A stretch of DNA of 12,502 bases from positions 1 to 12,502 of the forward strand of contig JAJRRJ010000178.1 in NCBI GenBank assembly GCA_024279575.1, given 5' to 3'. The notes beneath the pieces were generated by a model. It saw nothing but the letters and a program-made list of their open reading frames with translations. It had not been told where the DNA came from and ran no database searches. A program made the position numbers and the translations under genes. Origin of the DNA: Alphaproteobacteria bacterium (GTDB taxonomy: Bacteria > Pseudomonadota > Alphaproteobacteria > Rhizobiales > Devosiaceae). Below are positions 7,415 through 12,502 of this stretch, piece after piece (position 1 is the first letter of the stretch; every line of letters begins with the position of its first letter).

Positions 7415-8239
7415 ATGCCAGATCTTATAAAATTCAATCCGGTTGCTGTCATTTTTGCGGTGGGATTGCTGCTAACACAATCCCCCTCTTTAGCCCACGA
7501 ATATTGGATCGAGCCGGTTAATTTTTCCCCGGAACTGGGTGAGGACGTCGCGGCCAATTTAAAGGTTGGTGCTGATTTGAAAGGGCAATCGCTTTTCTAT
7601 GTTCCCCAGTTCACCGCTGGTTATCAGCTTACGGATGCAAAGGGCATATTGGAGCTGGATGGTGCCGCTGGCGACCGACCGGCCCTGAACTTTGGGGCGG
7701 AGCAGGAGGGGTTGAATATCATCACCTATCAAACCACCAAAAGCCGTGTAACTTTTACCGAGTGGGAGGTTTTTGAAGAATATCTGGTGAGCCAGGGCAT
7801 GCCTGAAATAATTGAGCGCCATCGGGAGCGGGGGTTGCCGGACACGGATTTTTCGGAAAATTATTCGCGCTATGTAAAATCTTTGCTTGATGTTGCTGCC
7901 ACAGGCACTGGAAATGACACTGAGGTTGGTATGACCATCGAACTGGTGGCACTTCAAAACCCCTATTCCCTGCCGCCTGGAGATGAGCTTTGGGTGCAAC
8001 TGCTTTATCTTGGTGCCCCACTGGCAAATAAACAGGTGTCAATATTTGTTCAGGATCAGGCCCGCACACAGGAGATTTCCATTGAACGTTTACGCACCGA
8101 TGAAAGCGGGCAGGTTAAGGTCGGGCTCCAGTCAGGAAAAATGTATTTGCTCAACTCTATTCAAATGACTGAAATTGACGGACAGGGAAAACTGCTATGG
8201 GAAAGTTTCTGGGCATCTTTGACTTTTGAAACACCGTAG
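7415..8239 (+). CDS. Periplasmic DUF4198-family protein, possible metal-uptake accessory
   Basis: 274 residues from the ATG with a good GGAG site. A signal peptide (core about 9-22) ends SLA|HE, exposing His28-Glu29-Tyr-Trp as the mature N-terminus; HEYWIEP is the usual DUF4198 opening. Later family features are the ENYSRYVKSLL stretch (148-158), NPYSLPPGDELWVQLLYLGAPL (from 182, shown in part) and a C-terminal TDESGQVKVGL region, which together suggest two beta-sandwich domains. The mature protein has only two histidines (28 and 136) and no cysteine, so any metal site probably uses the free N-terminus. Some DUF4198 relatives sit beside nickel/cobalt transporters and are thought to bind metal outside the cell. 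It is divergent from the HupE-like gene with 27 nt between starts, and is followed by a structured repeat and a terminator. The family call is good; the function is open. Confidence 0.82.
   Translation: MPDLIKFNPVAVIFAVGLLLTQSPSLAHEYWIEPVNFSPELGEDVAANLKVGADLKGQSLFYVPQFTAGYQLTDAKGILELDGAAGDRPALNFGAEQEGLNIITYQTTKSRVTFTEWEVFEEYLVSQGMPEIIERHRERGLPDTDFSENYSRYVKSLLDVAATGTGNDTEVGMTIELVALQNPYSLPPGDELWVQLLYLGAPLANKQVSIFVQDQARTQEISIERLRTDESGQVKVGLQSGKMYLLNSIQMTEIDGQGKLLWESFWASLTFETP
7424..7452 (-). promoter_or_regulatory. Predicted sigma-70 promoter of the HupE-like gene, inside the DUF4198 gene
   Basis: On the minus strand a -35 ATGACA (7452-7447, 5 of 6 to TTGACA) and a -10 TATAAG (7429-7424, 5 of 6 to TATAAT) are separated by 17 nt. 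The implied start near 7417 gives a leader of about 30 nt before the GTG at 7387. The whole promoter lies in the signal-peptide codons of the divergent gene. Predicted by eye. Confidence 0.55.
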
Positions 8240-8247
8240 CAATTAGA

Positions 8248-8332
8248 GTGTTTTCAGGATAGGTGGGCCGGTTGTCCGGTTTGAAAACGCGAAAAGCAAA
8301 GACTTAGAGCATCCAATTGCGATGTTTTGATA
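8248..8332. repeat. Intergenic hairpin element resembling Hyphomicrobiales dispersed repeats
   Basis: Downstream of the DUF4198 gene, outer arms GTGTTTTCA (8248-8256) and TGAAAACGC (8282-8290) pair over 9 bp with one G-U. They enclose an inner CCGG-TTGT-CCGG stem (8268-8279). An unpaired tail follows, containing GCAAAGACTTAGAGC and ATCCAATTGCGAT. From memory, the ordering 'gtgg..ccggtt..tccgg..gaaaacgcg..aaag.cttagagc' resembles short repeats common between genes in Hyphomicrobiales. There is no T run after either side of the hairpin, so it is not a standard terminator. A single copy is in the window, so repetitiveness cannot be seen here. Confidence 0.42.
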
Positions 8333-8364
8333 AAAAAAGGGCTATCCGGAAGGATAGCCCTTTT
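8332..8364. terminator. Rho-independent terminator, bidirectional
   Basis: A perfect 9-bp stem GGGCTATCC (8339-8347) and GGATAGCCC (8352-8360) closes a GGAA tetraloop. A7 precedes it and T4 follows it on the + strand. Read on the minus strand the stem is followed by T7, giving a strong terminator 28 nt past the ccoP stop. Read on the + strand it has only T4 but could still stop transcripts of the DUF4198 gene. Confidence 0.9.
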
Positions 8365-8388
8365 GCGTATTGCAAGAATTGGGGTCGT

Positions 8389-9258
8389 TTATTGGCCACC
8401 ACCTAGTGAGTGTACATAAACTGCAAGCTGCTTAACGGTTACATTGTCCAGCTTTTCGCTCCAGGCTGGCATAACCCCGTGTTGAGGCGTGTCAATCTGG
8501 GCCGTAATTGTTTCCAGAGATCCAGCGTACTGGAAGATGGCATTGTTGAGTGCCGGAGCGCCCAGATAGATATCGCCTGCACCGGTTTCAGCGTGACATC
8601 CAGAGCAGTTATCCAGAAACAGTTCTTCACCCTGGGTTGTTTTTTCACCCCCCTCAAAGCCACCAAGGAATGCGGTGTATTGTGCAACAGAATGAATTTC
8701 TTCGTTGGTGAGAATATCATCAGCGCCAAAAGCACTCATTTCACTGAATCGGGTATCAAAATCCGCTTCATAACGAACACCATGGTTGATGGTGGTGAAG
8801 ATTTCTTCAACCGTTCCGCCCCACAACCATTCATCATCGTTCAGATTAGGATAGCCCAGTGAACCCTGGGCGCCAGAACCGTGACATTGGGAACAATTCA
8901 ACTTGAACGCTGCGGATCCCCCCGCACGGGCAAACCGGGCCAGTTCTTCATCCTTGATGATTTCTCCAAGTTCTGTTGCGCTAATGCGTTCGAAAAACTC
9001 CACCTGGCCCTCTTTGGCCCGCACAATATCATTATCAACCGAGGCGCGACTGGAATAGCCCAATATGCCTGGCGTAAATGAATTGATCAGAGGAATAGCC
9101 GGCATGGCAATCATGTAGCCCACGGCCCAGATTATACAGGCATAGAATGTCCACAGCCACCAGCGCGGCAGAGGCGTATTAAGTTCCTTGATACCGTCCC
9201 ACTCGTGTCCAGTGGTCTCCGTACCGGTGATTTCATCTATTTCGCGTTTATCACTCAT
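8389..9258 (-). CDS. ccoP: cbb3 oxidase subunit III, dihaem cytochrome c CcoP
   Basis: 289 residues. The N-terminal cytoplasmic part has HEWDGIKELNTPLPRWW, the usual CcoP lead, then a membrane helix (about 33-57) anchors two periplasmic cytochrome c domains. Haem sites are CSQCH (122-126) and CSGCH (218-222), with likely Met ligands at 174 (SEMSAFG) and 263 (GVMPAW). CcoP passes electrons from cytochrome c toward CcoO and CcoN. The ATG at 9258 is chosen because GAGG lies 9 nt upstream and the family start is near MSDK; an in-frame ATG at 9288 has no suitable site. It overlaps the end of ccoQ by 8 nt, suggesting coupled translation. It is the last gene of the structural operon and is followed by a strong terminator. 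Confidence 0.97.
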   Translation of the reverse strand: MSDKREIDEITGTETTGHEWDGIKELNTPLPRWWLWTFYACIIWAVGYMIAMPAIPLINSFTPGILGYSSRASVDNDIVRAKEGQVEFFERISATELGEIIKDEELARFARAGGSAAFKLNCSQCHGSGAQGSLGYPNLNDDEWLWGGTVEEIFTTINHGVRYEADFDTRFSEMSAFGADDILTNEEIHSVAQYTAFLGGFEGGEKTTQGEELFLDNCSGCHAETGAGDIYLGAPALNNAIFQYAGSLETITAQIDTPQHGVMPAWSEKLDNVTVKQLAVYVHSLGGGQ

Positions 9259-9430
9259 TTTTATTATCCTCGTCCAACAGGGTTTCATCCCTTAGTGGAA
9301 TGCCGGCGGCATCTATTGCGCGTTGTTTTGATCCGGGTAAAAACAGGCTGAAAAGTACGCCCAGCCAGACAATCACCAGATACAAAAGACCCCAGCTGTC
9401 GGCAAATTCGCGAAAAATTCCGTAATCCAT
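9251..9430 (-). CDS. ccoQ: cbb3 oxidase small subunit CcoQ
   Basis: A 59-residue protein read directly from the minus strand: it starts MDYGIFREFADSWGLLYLV, has one membrane helix (about 13-31) and PGSKQRAIDAAGIPL after it, and ends with an acidic tail LLDEDNKNE. This size, topology and place between ccoO and ccoP are those of CcoQ (FixQ), which stabilises the oxidase complex and helps CcoP assemble. An AGGGGGG ribosome site lies just before the ATG at 9430. The gene starts 11 nt after the ccoO stop and ends with TGA at 9253-9251, overlapping the ccoP start by 8 nt. It is short enough to be missed by length-filtered gene finding. Confidence 0.93.
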   Translation of the reverse strand: MDYGIFREFADSWGLLYLVIVWLGVLFSLFLPGSKQRAIDAAGIPLRDETLLDEDNKNE

Positions 9431-9441
9431 TTTACCCCCCT

Positions 9442-10188
9442 TTAGCGATAATTGGCTTCTGGCTCATAGGTTGAAAAATCAACCAATGTTCCAAGCATTT
9501 GCAAATAGGCAACCAGTGCATCCATCTCGGTTACCATGTCCGGATTGCCGTCATAGTCTTCAATGCGCACATTGTTGTAACGCGATTCAAGCCCCGAAGA
9601 ATCAAGGTCCGGGTTGGCCTGCGCCAGCAAATCAGCCGTAGCATTGTCAATCATATCCTGATTGTAGGGAACACCCACCATTGCATTGGCCTTTAGCGCG
9701 CCGGATATCAGGTTGTTTGATGTCAGGCTGTACTCAAGAACCGTGTTTTTCATGAATGCGTAGGTCGGCATAACCGATTCGGGCACCACTGAGCGCGGGT
9801 CCACCAGATGTTGAACATGCCATTTACTGGAATAACGATCCCCGACCCGGGCCAGATCAGGCCCGGTGCGTTTTGATCCCCATTGGAAGGGGTGATCATA
9901 CATGCTTTCAGCAGCCAGAGAGTAATGGCCAAACCGCTCAACTTCATCACGGAACGGGCGGATCATTTGCGAGTGACACAAGTAGCACCCTTCGCGAATG
10001 TAAATATCACGCCCGGCCAGTTCCAGAGGTGTGTAGGGGCGCATCCCCTCCACTTTTTCGATTGTACTCTCAAGGTAGAAAAGAGGTGCAATTTCCACAA
10101 TTCCCCCGATTGAAACCACAAGAAGTGATCCAACCAGCAAAAGGGTTGCGTTACGTTCAATGATACCGTGTTTTTCAAGAAGTCCCAT
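9442..10188 (-). CDS. ccoO: cbb3 oxidase subunit II, monohaem cytochrome c CcoO
   Basis: 248 residues. One N-terminal membrane helix (about 14-34) is followed by FYLESTIEKVEGMRPYTPLELAGRD (shown in part) and a periplasmic cytochrome c domain. The haem site is CYLCH (68-72), followed by SQMIRPFRDEVERFGHYS, a stretch strongly conserved in CcoO. Met140 (SVMPTY) is the likely distal ligand. CcoO carries electrons from CcoP to the haem b centre of CcoN. The ATG at 10188 has GGGAG 8 nt upstream, and this start overlaps nothing because the ccoN stop (TAG) ends at 10201. It is part of the compact ccoNOQP operon. No odd features are seen; length is close to family norms. Confidence 0.97.
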   Translation of the reverse strand: MGLLEKHGIIERNATLLLVGSLLVVSIGGIVEIAPLFYLESTIEKVEGMRPYTPLELAGRDIYIREGCYLCHSQMIRPFRDEVERFGHYSLAAESMYDHPFQWGSKRTGPDLARVGDRYSSKWHVQHLVDPRSVVPESVMPTYAFMKNTVLEYSLTSNNLISGALKANAMVGVPYNQDMIDNATADLLAQANPDLDSSGLESRYNNVRIEDYDGNPDMVTEMDALVAYLQMLGTLVDFSTYEPEANYR

Positions 10189-10200
10189 ATCTTCGGCTCC

Positions 10201-11814
10201 CTATTCAGCTGGTTGGATTTTAGCAGGCATGCTGCCAGGAATTGGACGTTCATTGCGTGTTTTACCCAGAATTGTCATCCAGATATTATACGCCATGATG
10301 CACCCGCCAATGAGATACAGTAGTCCACCGATCATACGAAGAATATAGTAGGGCTTCATAGCCGCTACGCTTTCAGCAAACGAGTAGACAAGGAACCCTT
10401 GTGAATCATACTCGCGCCACATCAACCCTTGCGTAATGCCAGACACCCACATCACCGATGCATAAACAACGATGCCAAGGGTCGCCAGCCAGAAGTGCCA
10501 GTTGACCATGCGCATTGAATAAAGGCCCTGACGGTTCCACAATCTGGGCACCATATAATAAAGGGCACCAAACGTGATCATGCCAACCCAGCCCAATGCG
10601 CCGGAGTGCACGTGTCCGATGGTCCAGTCAGTATAGTGTGACAAACCGTTTACAGCCTTGATGGCCATGACAGGTCCCTCAAATGTGCTCATGCCATAAA
10701 ACGCCACGGCAATCACCATCATGCGGATAATTGGATCAGTCCGCATTTTGTCCCATGCGCCCGAAAGCGTCATCAGGCCGTTGATCATGCCACCCCATGA
10801 AGGCATCCACAGCATGATTGAAAACGCCATGCCAAGTGTCTGCGCCCAATCAGGCAGAGCCGTATAAAGCAGGTGATGAGGTCCGGCCCAGATATAAAGG
10901 AAGATCAGGGACCAGAAGTGAATGATTGACAAACGATACGAATAAATCGGGCGCTGAGCCTGTTTGGGCATGAAATAGTACATCATCCCCAGGAAGCCAG
11001 CGGTAAGGAAGAACCCAACTGCATTATGGCCGTACCACCACTGGGTCAAAGCGTCTTGAACCCCGGCAAACAGTGAATAACTTTTTGACCCGAGGAATGA
11101 AACCGGCCAGGCTAGATTGTTTACAATATGCAACATGGCGATGGTAACGATAAATGCCAGATAGAACCAGTTGGCCACATAGATATGAGGTTCTTTACGC
11201 TTGAACAGCGTCCCCATGAACATGACGAGGTAGGCAACCCACACAATCGTCAGCCAAATATCGACATACCATTCAGGTTCCGCATATTCGCGGCTCTGGG
11301 TAATGCCCAGCAAGTACCCGGTTGCCGCCATCAGAATAAAGAACTGGTAGCCCCACATGACAAACCATGCCAGCCCGCCGCCAAACAAACGTGCCCGGCA
11401 GGTGCGTTGCACCACATACATGGATGTCGTAATTAGAGCGGTGCCGCCAAAGGCAAAAATCACCGCAGAGGTATGAAGAGGCCGCATCCGTCCAAACGAG
11501 AACCAAGGCTCCCACATGAATTCCGGCCATGCAAGCTGTGAAGCAATAACCACCCCTTGGGTAAATCCGATAATGCCCCAGAACATAGTAAGGATTGAAC
11601 CCACCCGGATCGGATCATCCATATACCCGGTTGGATCAACCGGCTCAGCGGGCGTAAATCCAACGCGCCGCAACAGGATGATTGTAGCAATGCCCAACGA
11701 TAGCGCAATGATCGACATATGGATCTGAAAAGCGCTGTCCTGAGCAAATGCTGCGAGTAGAAGCGCAATAAATGTACCGGCCCCCACAACGATTGTGCTA
11801 GTAATATTTCTCAT
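10201..11814 (-). CDS. ccoN: cbb3 oxidase catalytic subunit I CcoN
   Basis: 537 residues with about twelve to fourteen membrane helices. It reduces O2 to water with high affinity and couples this to proton pumping. The metal ligands are all present: His114 (RPLHTS) and His403 for low-spin haem b, His401 (GHVHSG) for haem b3, and His263 (YGHNAV), His313 and His314 (GPHHLLY) for CuB. Tyr307 is six residues before His313, the place of the cross-linked tyrosine of C-family oxidases, and Glu379 (STFEGP) is the conserved acidic residue. These align with the Pseudomonas stutzeri numbering I remember at a steady offset of 54-56, an N-terminal extension with one more possible helix. The ATG at 11814 follows AAGGGA. 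The FixK/FNR-type box is about 139 nt upstream, leaving a long leader. Confidence 0.98.
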   Translation of the reverse strand: MRNITSTIVVGAGTFIALLLAAFAQDSAFQIHMSIIALSLGIATIILLRRVGFTPAEPVDPTGYMDDPIRVGSILTMFWGIIGFTQGVVIASQLAWPEFMWEPWFSFGRMRPLHTSAVIFAFGGTALITTSMYVVQRTCRARLFGGGLAWFVMWGYQFFILMAATGYLLGITQSREYAEPEWYVDIWLTIVWVAYLVMFMGTLFKRKEPHIYVANWFYLAFIVTIAMLHIVNNLAWPVSFLGSKSYSLFAGVQDALTQWWYGHNAVGFFLTAGFLGMMYYFMPKQAQRPIYSYRLSIIHFWSLIFLYIWAGPHHLLYTALPDWAQTLGMAFSIMLWMPSWGGMINGLMTLSGAWDKMRTDPIIRMMVIAVAFYGMSTFEGPVMAIKAVNGLSHYTDWTIGHVHSGALGWVGMITFGALYYMVPRLWNRQGLYSMRMVNWHFWLATLGIVVYASVMWVSGITQGLMWREYDSQGFLVYSFAESVAAMKPYYILRMIGGLLYLIGGCIMAYNIWMTILGKTRNERPIPGSMPAKIQPAE

Positions 11815-11946
11815 AACTGTCCCTTGATTGGCGGCAATGTGTCTAATTCACACCCGCTCTTTCCCCAATTAACACCAAACCAGCCTATCATATAGTGCAA
11901 GCTGGCCGTTGGAAACTCTTAACTACCGCAAGCTTTGGTACATATG

Positions 11947-11960
11947 TTGACCTAAATCAA
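11947..11960. promoter_or_regulatory. FixK/FNR-type box shared by ccoN and the hemerythrin-like gene
   Basis: TTGACCTAAATCAA matches TTGAY-N4-RTCAA completely. Its centre (11953.5) is about 139 nt from the ccoN ATG and 93 nt from the hemerythrin ATG. For the + strand it sits exactly 22 nt before a GAAAAT -10, the class II (-41.5) geometry. It should activate ccoNOQP at low oxygen, and probably the divergent gene as well. Confidence 0.85.
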
Positions 11961-11982
11961 TGCGCACTTTGTCTCATGTGAT

Positions 11983-11988
11983 GAAAAT
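11983..11988 (+). promoter_or_regulatory. Possible -10 element of the hemerythrin-like gene
   Basis: GAAAAT matches TATAAT at 4 of 6 bases and lies 22 nt after the FixK/FNR-type box. The implied transcript start near 11995 leaves a leader of about 52 nt. This would exclude the in-frame ATGs at 11960 and 11981 as translation starts. Confidence 0.45.
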
Positions 11989-12037
11989 ACTTCATTCAGA
12001 GCAGTGGGGACTGTTTTATAAAATCCAATTTGCTTAT

Positions 12038-12041
12038 GGAG
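12038..12041 (+). promoter_or_regulatory. Ribosome binding site deciding the hemerythrin-like gene start
   Basis: GGAG lies 5 nt before the ATG at 12047. The two earlier in-frame ATGs (11960, 11981) have no such site. Confidence 0.7.
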
Positions 12042-12046
12042 ACCAA

Positions 12047-12502
12047 ATGCAATCGCACCGTACCGGGTTCCAAAATCAGACAGGTGATCAACATCTGGTG
12101 CAGGCTTTTGAACGTGTTTGTGCAGAACAATTGGCTTTGTGCGAGTCCCTGGAAAATATTGCAGATCAATTGGGTGCCAAAACGGACCGGCAGAAATGCT
12201 TGCCGATTGCGCAGGAACTGGATTCTATAATGCACCGGGCCCATGCCTTTGAGGTCAATGTTCTTTTTCCCGTTCTGCTTTCAATCTCTAACGAAAATGC
12301 CTCCGAATCCGCCTCAATTGCCAGGCGAGCCCTGATACAGTTGCAAGCTGAACATGCCGACGATGTGGGGCTTGTTGGGGAAGTGGTTGAAGCGCTCAAG
12401 GAATTTGGAGAGGATAACTCACCCATATCCTCGGACGCTATCGGCTATATGTTGCGTGGCCTGTTTGTGGGCTTACGTCGCCACCTCGCCTATGAGAATG
12501 AA
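12047..12502 (+). CDS. Hemerythrin-like (HHE domain) protein, 3'-truncated
   Basis: 152 residues are visible before the right edge, with no stop. The pattern is a four-helix HHE domain: GDQHLVQAFERVCAEQ with His16, a stretch with Cys32 and ENIAD, then HRAHAFEVNVLFPVLL (His63, His66, Glu69 and the LFP signature), LQAEHADD (His103), and LRRHLAYENE (His146, Glu150), which would normally run on to a second FP. Such domains bind a non-haem di-iron centre that takes up O2, or in some cases senses NO or iron. The gene is divergent from ccoN and shares its FixK/FNR-type box. An earlier start would add 22 or 29 residues, but lacks a ribosome site and would overlap the promoter. The domain call is good; the protein may carry more domains beyond the edge, and its role is unknown. 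Confidence 0.8.
   Translation, partial: MQSHRTGFQNQTGDQHLVQAFERVCAEQLALCESLENIADQLGAKTDRQKCLPIAQELDSIMHRAHAFEVNVLFPVLLSISNENASESASIARRALIQLQAEHADDVGLVGEVVEALKEFGEDNSPISSDAIGYMLRGLFVGLRRHLAYENE

Larger units (their letters stand above)
11815..12046. other. Divergent regulatory region between ccoN and the hemerythrin-like gene
   Basis: This 232-bp gap holds the FixK/FNR-type box and the leaders of both genes. In the ccoN leader there is a weak nested inverted repeat, CCAGC (11880-11884) with GCTGG (11901-11905), around CTAT-CAT-ATAG. A short GTGT-N7-ACAC lies at 11839-11853. On the ccoN side the class II position for a -10 (about 11924-11919) holds only AGTTAA, a poor match. I see no small gene with a ribosome site here. 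Confidence 0.6.

Noticed and set aside
8268..8279. CCGG-TTGT-CCGG as a terminator for the DUF4198 gene.
   Set aside because: The stem is only 4 bp and no T tract follows; it fits better as the inner part of the larger hairpin element.
9259..9288. Upstream ATG giving a 10-residue longer CcoP.
   Set aside because: AAGGG directly touches the ATG, too close for initiation. The downstream ATG has a well-spaced GAGG.

Overview
The window looks like chromosomal DNA of an alphaproteobacterium, probably Hyphomicrobiales. Three things suggest this: the protein sequences, two FixK/FnrN-type boxes (TTGAY-N4-RTCAA), and an intergenic hairpin element near 8248-8332 that resembles dispersed repeats I remember from that order. 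No database search was possible, so no genus is proposed. There are no RNA genes, insertion sequences or CRISPR arrays that I can support. No gene-free stretch exceeds 300 bases; the longest (11815-12046) is a divergent regulatory region.

Layout. (1) 1-1461, + strand: the C-terminal part of electron-transfer-flavoprotein:ubiquinone oxidoreductase, cut by the left edge. (2) 1466-6106, - strand: the cbb3-oxidase maturation operon in the order ccoG-ccoH-ccoI-ccoS, converging on the ETF-QO gene with a 4-nt gap. (3) 6227-8239: a divergent pair, a HupE/UreJ-type membrane protein (-) and a periplasmic DUF4198-type protein (+), with start codons only about 27 nt apart. (4) 8339-8360: a strong terminator hairpin usable in both directions. 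(5) 8389-11814, - strand: the structural operon ccoN-ccoO-ccoQ-ccoP, including a 59-residue ccoQ. (6) 12047-12502, + strand: a hemerythrin-like gene divergent from ccoN and cut by the right edge.

How the genes fit together. CcoNOQP form a high-affinity cbb3 (C-family) haem-copper terminal oxidase. CcoI exports copper for the CuB site, CcoG is a membrane Fe-S protein linked to copper handling, and CcoH and CcoS are small membrane assembly factors. Each operon has its own 14-bp FixK/FNR-type box, so both should be induced at low oxygen. The box upstream of ccoN also lies at exactly class II distance from a possible -10 of the divergent hemerythrin gene, which suggests an O2- or NO-binding protein in the same regulon.

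The part least explained by known biology is the HupE/UreJ-DUF4198 pair between the two cco operons. Both proteins have a signal peptide whose predicted cleavage exposes His-Glu as the new N-terminus. Both families have links to metal (nickel/cobalt) uptake, but no hydrogenase, urease or cobalamin gene is visible here. A role in supplying metal to the oxidase is a testable guess, not a conclusion.
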